This document shows, piece after piece, positions 1 through 10,000 of a stretch of DNA of 64,000 nucleotides. The notes beneath the pieces were generated by a model. The model saw only the letters and a list, made by a program, of their open reading frames with translations, searched no databases and had not been told where the DNA came from. The DNA is from Edaphochlamys debaryana (Eukaryota > Chlorophyta > Chlorophyceae > Chlamydomonadales), in contig JAEHOE010000022.1 of the NCBI GenBank assembly GCA_016858145.1, positions 744,001 to 808,000 on the forward strand, in the 5' to 3' direction. The position numbers and the translations under genes were made by a program. Within the stretch, counting starts at the first letter, position 1; every line of letters begins with the position of its first letter.

Positions 1-1835
1 CCAAACGGGACCTTCCAGAAGAAGGGCAGATACGCCCAGCGGGTAAGGCGTACAAAATCATGCTTCGTTGCGTTTCCGCTTGCCGATCGAGCTTCCCCTT
101 GCAAGCATTCCCTTGCCCATGGCAGGTTAAACGCAACGTAGACGAGCATGCGATCTTCATCGACGAGATCGGGTACAACAGCTTACAACACATGGTGGGC
201 TCTTGCAACATCGCGTGCGACCTGGTCTTGGACCCATACGATCGCGTCGCACCCACCGATCGAGGTATGGCGGCATTTAAAGGTCGTCCTTTCGCATTGG
301 TCGGAGATGTGTACCAGCACGTACAGCCGATGGGCAGTCCAGTGTTTGCGTTTTCGGACCGAGTACATCAGGATTCGAATTTCACGCCACGCACAATGTT
401 GCCTCCCGACGTCAACATTCCGGGCGCCGCTATGGCTGTGTAAGAAGCGACGGGCAGCGACACCGAAGAGGCCCAGCCTTCGGCAAAGCGTGCCCGAGCC
501 GTCGCGGCTGCAGTCGCGATGGCACACACCGGGAAGCCCACGACGGGTGCAGCTGTACAAGGAGCTGGGAACGCGACAAAGCCGACGGCGCCAAAGCGAA
601 TGATGAAAGCAGACCGAAAGGTATGCACCGCTACGGTCAGAGGCTTCGAGGTTTACCGGGCTGTGGAGGACACCTTCTTGCTTAGCCAGCCACAGCGACA
701 AGACAAGACCGACGCTGGGCGCCGGTTGGTTCGTTACGCCGGCTTGTTTAATGGGACAACGTGGGCGGACAAGTACAACACCGACAACAATGTCAGCAAG
801 GACTACGGCAAAGAGCGCGAACAGTTGGTGACCAAGCTGGTGGACGAACTCAACGAGCGTGCTCTAACGAGCCCGGAGGAATTACAGGGTCTGTCGGCCC
901 ATAACCCGCGGGTTGTCCTACAATGCAATGAACCACGCCATTTCATTAATACCGCCCTCATGAAGGCAGCAGCGATACATGCCAAGAAGCGACTTATTGT
1001 ATGGAATGCAACGCATCAACGTGTCAAGGAACGACGCGGACGGGGGATAGCGATACCTCTGAATCGTGTGCAGGAGAGCAACTTCCTCGACCAAGCCGAC
1101 AAACACTTCAACAACCTCACCAGCGATACTTGGTACTTTGAAGGAGGGCTGTTCTTACTGACCGATAGTGCGCAAGCTGATGCCGGAGTTGCACGCAACA
1201 ACCTCGTCCGCGCCGTGGGGATCGTCCTGGATCCTGCAGAACAGCCAGACACTGGTGAGGGGGAGGCGTGGAGGTTGAAGTTCATGCCAAGAGCGGTGGT
1301 AGTAGAGCCCGTAGTAGCACAGGCGGACACGAACATCATGAAGGGACTGGACGTTCCCGGGGACTTTGGCCCAACTGTGTTCCCGGTGACTCCCATCATG
1401 TCCAGAAACTTGCGTAGAATCAAGAGCGTCGCGAACAACGGAGAACCCGTCATGGTTTCAGCATATCGGAAGAACCTTCCCTTGACAGATGCACTGGCCG
1501 TGACAGATTATTTTGTGCAAGGAGCGTCGTTTGGAAATGAATGTTGGATTGCTGATTTGCGTCCACCCCAGGGGGGTATTGATCGGGCATGTTTGTATGT
1601 ACTGCTCACACGATATGCTTCAATGGACCACATCCGTCTGTTGGCGCCACTGTGGCGGAGGGGGGATACGGACGGAAGAAATCGAGTGATAGCAGCATTT
1701 GTCGCTGCTGCCAAAATTCCCAAGAATTTGCGTTGCGAGCGTCTGTTGTTGGAGCGGTCTGCAGCAGCGACGAGGAGGAAGAGGGCGGCCTTCTTCCGCC
1801 GTGCAAAGGCGTTGGTTGATGCTAGAAATGGGTAA
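1..1835 (+). pseudogene. Helitron unit A: C-terminal part of the Rep-helicase, broken by a stop
   Basis: This is the last part of the Pif1-like helicase of a Helitron Rep-helicase, and it runs in from outside the window. Positions 1-42 are the end of one exon, 43-125 is a GT-AG intron (GTAAGG...GGCAG), and 126-1835 is the last exon. Visible motifs are Walker B-like IFIDEIG, the GDVYQ motif III, and the C-terminal motif near LTRYASMD. Compared with unit B (24902-26733), codon 441-443 has changed from GAA to TAA, so the helicase is cut in the middle. A 3-bp insertion near 193 is in frame. By eye the two copies differ at about 1% of sites. The rest of the frame stays open from 519 to the TAA at 1833-1835, so the nonsense change looks recent. 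Confidence 0.8.
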
Positions 1836-2452
1836 GCGTGGTGATGTTCCTACAGAACTGCATGGTCGCATGTAACGCGTACAGCGTCGATGAACACCCA
1901 CGCCCAAGTGCCCGGGATAGAACCGTTCGACGCGCTAGCAAGCAAGGACGGCCTTCTTAGTTGGTGCCGCTCCCGGCCGTCCGCTCAAAGCGCCCGCCTG
2001 GCATTGCTTGGTGATACGCGTTCTCACATGCCCCGGCACCGGCCGACCGTAGCTCGGCCTACGTATAGCGTACTTGGTACTCGGCGCCAAGGTGCACCTG
2101 TCAACTTTAACCGCTTGCGCCGCTCACCTCGTCAGCGGCCAGGACACCCAGCCCCTATTCCCGATCCCCCCAGAGTGGGGGAAGCCCGGCTACTCCAGAG
2201 CTCTGAGGCTTTCCAGGCTATGGGTTGCAGGTAGACACCTCCTTCCGCGTCCAAACGGCGATTGCAGCTGTACAACGGCGATCACGATGTCGGTGCAGTC
2301 ACTCGCCGCGCCGATCGTGACGGCGCGACGTGAAGTCATCCCGTGAAGTCCATACCCAATGGCTTTGTCTGGCGCAAACCACTCAGGATAGACGTCTCAC
2401 CTTGGTTCTAACATACGACTGGGCTCCCTGTCGTTGTTTACAGACAGCCATA
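1836..2452. other. Helitron unit A: spacer between helicase and cargo gene 1
   Basis: No convincing gene is seen here. A TGTAA poly(A)-type signal lies at 1871-1875, about 36 bp after the helicase stop, and is conserved in unit B at 26769-26773. The spacer is conserved in unit B (26734-27339) with small indels, which is why short open frames appear in both. It may hold the promoter and first exon of cargo gene 1. Confidence 0.4.
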
Positions 2453-3635
2453 ATGAAGGAACCGTTCTTGGACAGTGCACTCATGGCCGCGCCTACTTTC
2501 ATTCGCACTCTTCCTCGTCTTTTTAAACATAACCTGCTTATGATATCGCTCCAAGTAACGGCGGTGGCTGTGGCGGCAACGACGGTCGCCGACCTGAACC
2601 CGACTCTGCTGTCCTTCAGTATGCATAACATTATCACATACGGGCCGATATCTGCTATAATCTGTCAGCAGCTAATGACCACGCGGAAGGACTTGTGCGA
2701 GGAGACTCTGCAGCCGGCCCACAGCGACAGTGCCACGGGCGGCCGCGGCGGCGGCGGCGGCGGGGATGCGGTGAGCATGCATGTATGGCGGGGCCCTGTG
2801 AGCTCCCAAAAGCCTCCGGATAAGCCTCCGGATGTCACGGGGAAGCCTGACACGGCTTACATTCCCCCAGCCTTAGAAAGGCACGTCCCCGGGCCTAGCA
2901 ACACCATCCTACCCGTGGTCCAGAGCATCTTTGTTGCTTGCGATCCACTGTTCACCGAACCAGGAGACACTATCAACGTTCTGCTCGTCACCAACGATAG
3001 GCCCGACCGTGGAGCGCGGGACCCGTGGAGCATCGGGGTGTTTGATGTTCAGCTCCGCTTCTGCTGCCGGGATATGACTTGGCCAAGTACGCGGCACGCA
3101 ACATCATGACGTGTGCGCGTGGGCCGCCTATGTATCCTGCGGGTGATGTCCGTAACCGGTTGTCGCGATGTTACGTCTGGTACGAGGTCGTCGTGCTGTT
3201 GGCAGACGGCCGCAAAGTGGCTGTACGGATCGTGCACCCAACAAGCTGCTTTTTTTGCCCTGAGACTTCCACGGCCCAGGTTGTTTCCACAATTCTATCG
3301 GATGGTTTAATCGTTCCGGTCGGGCGGGCGCCAGTGCTGGGGAATGGCCAACTCGGACCGTATCTGCCAGTAGGCCCGGGCCCTTGGGTGCTTAAGTAGC
3401 TGAGGGTAGGTCATGTTCGCAGCTGAACCCGACTCGGGAGCAAGTAGACTTCGTGCGCGCCCTGAGGAACGTTGTTTGCTGCAAGGGAGTGATTGCAGGG
3501 GGGGGGCCTTGGCATCATGCTGCGGGTGCCCTCGCGAACTGGGCTCGCACCAACCCGTGGCGGAACTGGCATTTGGTGCTGTCACACGCAGTGATCCGTG
3601 AGCCTCTGCACGACGGACGCCCTCGTGAACTCTGA
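2453..3635 (+). pseudogene. Cargo gene 1, unit A copy (unknown function, frameshifted)
   Basis: I do not recognise this protein. The frame opens with MKEPFLDS at 2453 and has a hydrophobic stretch. It then has a glycine-codon run (about 2745-2764) absent from unit B, and continues into a segment shared with unit B. Around 3050 a 7-bp deletion relative to unit B throws the frame off, giving a stop at 3109; the original frame continues to about 3399. A short intron then probably joins to an exon ending at 3633-3635, since the same GT-AG boundaries in unit B (28074-28126) keep phase. The upstream half is in frame here but damaged in unit B, and the reverse holds downstream. The two copies have therefore decayed independently from an intact gene. 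Placement inside both element copies marks it as cargo. Confidence 0.5.
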
Positions 3636-3863
3636 TGTAATTACAGCCGGGTCGCATTGACTTGCCCCATTCCCTGTTGGAGAGCAGACCAGGGGTTACC
3701 CCTAAGCGTGCATGTGCGTGGCCAGCACAACTTGAAATCCAGCAGTCGCTTCTGCATTGACAGACTCACGGGAGGCACTACTGCTGCACCGACCCATAAC
3801 GGTCTCGTGGCTGTGCTGGTAACACAACGCCCGTCACACACGTGACAACTCCGGCTCGGGGCG

Positions 3864-4659
3864 GTGTACCCGTCTGCACATTGTGTCTCACGGGAAGTCT
3901 CTCCCTTGACTCTGGTAAGCGAGTTGGCACCACCGTTGTTGAGGGCGAGGATGGCTCGTTCGGTTGCGGTTCGTCTCCAGGCATTCCGTCTCTGCACTGC
4001 GAGAACGCAGATGGGGAAGCTCACTCGGCACTGCTGCGAACCCTTCACTCGGCGAATTCCCGACGGCTACACATCGGCGCTGCTAGCGATGAACCTAGAG
4101 GGGCACTTGTGGGCCGACAATAAGACAACGCGGTTACTATTCACGTGATTTAGACTGTGGTTGAAGTACAACATTGCAGCCTTTCAGGCCATACATGGGC
4201 ACATCCAAAGCATCGCTGATGACGGGGCGGCTATGAATCCCTGGCCACACAATCAGCGCGACCGATTAATTGACCCTCCCTCCAGAGCCCGGTATCAGCC
4301 GTGTTGCGACCTGGGCTACGACCATGTCTGCCACGAAGTGCGCTGACACGCTGTAGTGGGTGGCACCACGGGGATGCCAGCTCATCCCTGAGTGCGGGCC
4401 TGTGACGTTCCAACTGAAAGAGGTGAAACTCCTTGCCTTCCAGTATTCTCGAGCGAAGCGTGGGGGCATGACCTTCTGGTATTACAGAACGACAAACACA
4501 ACGACACACGCTTCCGACGCGTGGATTCATGGCGCGTCCCGCTGCCAAATCGGACGCTGCAGACCCTCGACTCCCCACCCCTGCCTCACCATCTGTCATA
4601 GACAGTGCACTGGAGGCTGCAATTTAGAATACTCATTCCCACCCTCTGGAGGCCTCTAG
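3864..4659 (+). pseudogene. Cargo gene 2, unit A copy (unknown function, nonsense)
   Basis: This corresponds to the longer open frame at 28565-29360 in unit B. In unit A a C-to-T change turns a CGA codon into TGA at 4146-4148, so the frame closes early. Downstream sequence still aligns with unit B, including a possible second exon that is open to the TAG at 4657-4659. Start and function are uncertain. Two other frames are also partly open here, so coding status rests mainly on the length of the unit B copy. Confidence 0.35.
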
Positions 4660-4926
4660 AGGGTCAGGGTGGTGAAAGACGCACCTAATGGGCCCTTGCG
4701 TCCCCTCGACGATGCAACCCCTGGCGACGGTAATCGCGCTATCCCCCGATGCCAAAACGTCCAACCCCGCTGCCCCGAATAATCCGGAGCCCACCGGCAA
4801 GCTACCCTACAATCCAACCGCTCTAATGCCCCTGACACATGCGGACGTCGTCGTCCATCAGCTACATGGCCGACTTTTAGGGTCGCGGTCGTCTGGGTAG
4901 GCCGCGAGTTTAGGGCGGGTACCGTC
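4660..4926. other. Helitron unit A: spacer between convergent cargo genes 2 and 3
   Basis: This stretch lies between the end of plus-strand cargo gene 2 and the stop of minus-strand cargo gene 3. It is conserved in unit B (29361-29627). Short open frames are present in several frames on both strands and none stands out. Confidence 0.35.
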
Positions 4927-5589
4927 CTAGGGAATGGCAGCTCGTGCAATTGTCTGCAGCACTACCTCATCCGGCCCCAACACTGGCTGCAGTGCCAGCT
5001 CTGGAAGACGCGTACGTGCGTAGCCGTCCATCCGCTCCGCAAATTTCCGCACGCGAGGTCGCAGTGCCTGAAGCAGTCCGGTCTTGGATTCCCCAGACGC
5101 CAGGTGCCACAGAGCGGCCATACAGCAACTCCCCGCCTCGACACACATGTTGTTGCCAGCATCCTGAAGCTCGAGCTTCACGGCGTCGGCGTTCTCCCCC
5201 GGGTACCGTCGCACGTGGCTTAGCAATAGGACGACAAAATCCCCGGAGCTCCGTGTGATTGCGGCCTGAACAGCGTCAGACCACGTCTGCCTTCCAAAGA
5301 ACTCGCCGCCAAATTCCGCCTCCCACATGCAAACAATAACGCCCGCGCAACCCGGCAGGACGCGTCGGCAGCACTCGCCGAACAGCGCGCCTCCATCGTT
5401 CCAGAGAAGGTCGCTAATGATCGCGTCATTGGTAGGAGTTAGCAGGGTCTCTACCTCCGCCTGGTTGTCTGAATGCATGGCGACGAGGACTTTGCCCCGA
5501 AGCTGTTCAACGCAGCGGTCTAGCATGATCACGACTGGTTGGACGGCAGAGGTGGTGGCTGTGTGTGCCGTCGCAACACTTGTAGACAC
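4927..5589 (-). CDS. Cargo gene 3, unit A copy: unknown 220-residue protein
   Basis: A minus-strand frame of 220 residues begins MSTSVATAH at 5589 and ends at 4927. I do not recognise a family. It has no signal peptide or membrane segment and has several cysteines in its central part. The same gene in unit B (29628-30292) carries a replaced or shifted stretch near its last third that splits the frame, so unit A has the intact version. It is transcribed divergently from the F-box/LRR-like cargo gene, whose start lies 156 bp away, which suggests a shared promoter region. It is convergent with cargo gene 2. Presence in both element copies shows that it moves or amplifies with the element. Confidence 0.55.
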   Translation of the reverse strand: MSTSVATAHTATTSAVQPVVIMLDRCVEQLRGKVLVAMHSDNQAEVETLLTPTNDAIISDLLWNDGGALFGECCRRVLPGCAGVIVCMWEAEFGGEFFGRQTWSDAVQAAITRSSGDFVVLLLSHVRRYPGENADAVKLELQDAGNNMCVEAGSCCMAALWHLASGESKTGLLQALRPRVRKFAERMDGYARTRLPELALQPVLGPDEVVLQTIARAAIP

Positions 5590-5745
5590 TGATGGAAGCG
5601 GCTGATGCCATCGGGATTAGGCGAGCCAGGTTCGGCATTCTCTGTCTCTGTGCACGCCATGCGGCCATACTCGCAAGTACACTCTTGGGCAATCGTAGGC
5701 ATAACGCACTAGCTGCTGTGCGCTATCACCTCGGACCCCAACGCC
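5590..5745. promoter_or_regulatory. Divergent intergenic region between cargo genes 3 and 4 (unit A)
   Basis: These 156 bp separate two genes that start back to back, so they probably hold both promoters. No clear TATA box is visible. The unit B equivalent (30293-30433) is about 15 bp shorter because of a small deletion. Confidence 0.35.
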
Positions 5746-7067
5746 ATGGACTTCAAAGCAAGCCACGGCGGCGACGTAAAATTCCTAGACATCTTACAAT
5801 ACGTAGTCTCCAATGTAGACAGTATGGCATGCTGGAGCGCTGTGCGTGCTGCTAGCCGCGAGGCGCGTGACTGCGTCGACACTAACGTGAAGACAGTCAC
5901 ACTACGACCGCAACTGATCCGCCGGGACACGCGGCCAAGGTCACAGCGGACTCCGCTAATTGGTATACGCTTTGAAAGACTTCTCCAGACGCTGGCAGGA
6001 GTGCAGAGCGTGCGAGTCGACACGCTCCCCGACCACTCGCGGGACACCCGGCGCTTACTACGTTACGTCCGCGACAACACGACGCTGGGCACGCGTGTCC
6101 GCCGGGTCATTGCGGGCGGAGGATACGTATGGGTGTATGCAAGAGACCTGGCGGCTGTCGCTGGAACCTTTCCAGCGACGACGGACTTCACGATCCTTTC
6201 CACTGTGTAGCAGCTGCCTCACGCCGGGGGCGAAGCTCTTCACACCGCCCTCAGCTCGTACAGCCAGCAGCTCCGACACCTCACCCTACACTCACTCGGT
6301 AGCCTCGTCTCCCTGGAGGGTCTGACCCTCCCTGGCATCACTTGCCTCCGAGTAGGAACGGAGCGGTCGAGCAATGGCAGTCACAGCGCCCACATCTCGG
6401 TGACCTCCCTCACAGCACTACCGCATCTCCAAGAACTGCACGTCCGCAGCATCGAATCGTGGGGGCCTGGAGACCGGCGTATGGACACTTACAACCCACG
6501 TCACGTGGCCGCTCTGCTCTGCGACCTGGCCAAGACCTCGGCTCCTCTGCTCAAAGTTCTGGCAGTCAACTCCGACATGCGGCTCCAGTGGACCGGCCCC
6601 TGTCTCGACCTGATCCATCTGGAGTGCGTGAACCTTGACGATCAGGACGACCGCCTGTGGGGCGCGTTGAAACACGCGGTGGAGCAGCATCACCTTCAAC
6701 ATCCCCGACGACTGTCCCCCAAATTAAACATCGGCCGCGTGTGGACCTTCCGTGGCAACCAGCACGTCGCGCTGCCCGCGATCAGAGCGCTGCGACGGTT
6801 ATGCACCACCTCCCCCGTGGACGTCCTGCATGTATCCCAGCAGGGATAGGTGTCGTCGGTCGCCCTCCACAACAGCGTCGTGCGCCCTCCACGGCCGGTG
6901 GCGACCGGTGTAGGTTCCAAACATCTTCAACGCCTTCAGGATGCCCAACGTTTTCGCATGGACTTGGTACCCTCAAAGCACCCAAATGAACCTACGCATC
7001 GAGAACTTCAAGAGCACGGACTGCCACAGTGCAACACTGATGACGGCCATGGCCATGTATGGCCGTG

Positions 7068-7077
7068 CCTGCATGTC
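7068..7077. repeat. Left target-site duplication of the unit A LINE (10 bp)
   Basis: CCTGCATGTC occurs here and again at 13795-13804. The uninterrupted site in unit B (around 40233-40242) has it once, which dates the insertion after the duplication of the two units. Confidence 0.85.
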
Positions 7078-10000
7078 GGAGTTGCAGCGGCCATCTCCGC
7101 CGCCCCGCAAGGCAAAGCCCCCGGCGCGGACGGCATCCCCATGGAGCTGTACAAGGCATATAGCGGGCAGTTCTCGAGCATCCTAGCAGCCGTGTTCTCA
7201 GCGGCAATGGCGGCTGGTACAGCGCCTCGTGGCTTTCTTGACGGTGTGATTTCGTGCTTCTTCAAGTCAGGCGACCCAACCCAGCCCGCCAACTATAGGC
7301 CCATCACGCTGCTGGACACGGACTACCGAACTTTGGCCCGCGTCCTGGCAGCCCGCCTGCAACCAGCCTTCGCCGCCATTATCAGCCCCGAGCAGACCGC
7401 CTTTCTGTCAGGTCGACGGATTGCTGATAACATTCTGCGGCTGAGTGGCTGGCTGGCCTTCTGGGGGCCAGCGCAGCTGGGGGACAATGGCGGCGCAGCG
7501 GGGGGAACAGCCATCCTGGTGCGCTCGGCGCTGGTCACGTCTGGCGCCCTCCAGGTCGCGGGCGCACACTCAGCGACTGAGGATGGGCGCGCGGTGCGGG
7601 TCCCAGTGCAGTGGGGTGGCCACTCCTTCACACTGCTCAGCACGTACCTGCCGTCAGGACAACCAACACAGCAGCGGCTCTTCATCCAACAGCAGCTAGC
7701 ACCAATAGCCGCCAACGCGGAGACGCATGTGTGGGCCGGGGACTTCAATTTCGTGATGGACCCAGCACTCGACTGCAGCTCTGGCCCTAACAGCCGGCGA
7801 GAGGACACAGCAACGGCGGGGGTCTTCAGCGCCGCCTGCCCAGGGCTTACGGACGCTTTCCGCAGCCTCCACCCAACCGTCCGCAGCTTCACCTTCTTCT
7901 ACCCGTCTGGAGCCTCCCGCCTGGACCGCTTTCACGTCTCCTCCGACCTGGCGGCGAACGTGGCATCGTGCCGCATTGAGTGCGGCAGACCCGCTGACCA
8001 CCGACTTGTGCTGCTACGCCTCTCACCATCCCCCGCCGCCCAGCCCCCGGGCAAAGGGTTGCCGAGGGTCAGGATGCATTTCCTTGACTTCACCGACTTG
8101 CGCGAGAGCTTCTGCGAATGGATTGACTCCCAGCGTGCCTCGATGCCAACGGACAGCCGACAGGTGCTCTCCTGGTGGCCAGCGGTGAAGGCAGGCATTA
8201 ATAGGGAACTGCGGGCGCTCAACCAGATAGCACAGCAGCGCTCCGTCAGCGCTACAGCAGCAGAACAGACAGCCGCACAGTCAGCCGAAGCCGCCATGGC
8301 GGCAGTGGAGGCAGGCGACGAAGCCGCAGCTGCGCAGGCGGTTGCGGCAAGGAGCGCAGCAGCCAGGGCGGCATGCCGGGCCTCAGCACGGGCAGCTCGG
8401 AAGACTCGCCACACCTGGATCCATGCAGGCGAACGACCTTCACCCCTCCTCTCCCGCCTTCTGCGACCACCAGCCGCCTGCCGCCGAATCTGCGCACTCC
8501 GTCGAGCTGACGGGACCCTCACCTCTACCCCCCGCGAGATGGCACACAGCGTAGCCCGCTTCTGGCAGCGAGTCAGCACACCCAGCCCAGTTGACCATAC
8601 CGCCCGTGCACAGGTGCTCCAGGCGCTTCGGGAGGCAGCGCTCAACTGCCCTGAGGAGTCAGTCACCAAGATGGGGGAGCCGACGGTGACTGCGACGGAG
8701 GTGGCAGCGGCCATCTCCGCCGCCCCGCAAGGCAAAGCCCCCGGCGCGGACGGCATCCCCATGGAGCTGTACAAGGCATATAGCGGGCAGTTCTCGAGCA
8801 TCCTAGCAGCCGTGTTCTCAGCGGCAATGGCGGCTGGTACAGCGCCTCGTGGCTTTCTTGACGGTGTGATTTCGTGCTTCTTCAAGTCAGGCGACCCAAC
8901 CCAGCCCGCCAACTATAGGCCCATCACGCTGCTGGACACGGACTACCGAACTTTGGCCCGCGTCCTGGCAGCCCGCCTGCAACCAGCCTTCGCCGCCATT
9001 ATCAGCCCCGAGCAGACCGCCTTTCTGTCAGGTCGACGGATTGCTGATAACATTCTGCGGCTGAGTGGCTGGCTGGCCTTCTGGGGGCCAGCGCAGCTGG
9101 GGGACAATGGCGGCGCAGCGGGGGGAACAGCCATCCTGGTGCGCTCGGCGCTGGTCACGTCTGGCGCCCTCCAGGTCGCGGGCGCACACTCAGCGACTGA
9201 GGATGGGCGCGCGGTGCGGGTCCCAGTGCAGTGGGGTGGCCACTCCTTCACACTGCTCAGCACGTACCTGCCGTCAGGACAACCAACACAGCAGCGGCTC
9301 TTCATCCAACAGCAGCTAGCACCAATAGCCGCCAACGCGGAGACGCATGTGTGGGCCGGGGACTTCAATTTCGTGATGGACCCAGCACTCGACTGCAGCT
9401 CTGGCCCTAACAGCCGGCGAGAGGACACAGCAACGGCGGGGGTCTTCAGCGCCGCCTGCCCAGGGCTTACGGACGCTTTCCGCAGCCTCCACCCAACCGT
9501 CCGCAGCTTCACCTTCTTCTACCCGTCTGGAGCCTCCCGCCTGGACCGCTTTCACGTCTCCTCCGACCTGGCGGCGAACGTGGCATCGTGCCGCATTGAG
9601 TGCGGCAGACCCGCTGACCACCGACTTGTGCTGCTACGCCTCTCACCATCCCCCGCCGCCCAGCCCCCGGGCAAAGGGTTGCCGAGGGTCAGGATGCATT
9701 TCCTTGACTTCACCGACTTGCGCGAGAGCTTCTGCGAATGGATTGACTCCCAGCGTGCCTCGATGCCAACGGACAGCCGACAGGTGCTCTCCTGGTGGCC
9801 AGCGGTGAAGGCAGGCATTAATAGGGAACTGCGGGCGCTCAACCAGATAGCACAGCAGCGCTCCGTCAGCGCTACAGCAGCAGAACAGACAGCCGCACAG
9901 TCAGCCGAAGCCGCCATGGCGGCAGTGGAGGCAGGCGACGAAGCCGCAGCTGCGCAGGCGGTTGCGGCAAGGAGCGCAGCAGCCAGGGCGGCATGCCGGG

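Noticed and set aside
7932..8912. Long minus-strand open frame (repeated at 9552-10532)
   Set aside because: Antisense shadow of the LINE coding repeats. It has no domain of its own and repeats only because the LINE segment does.
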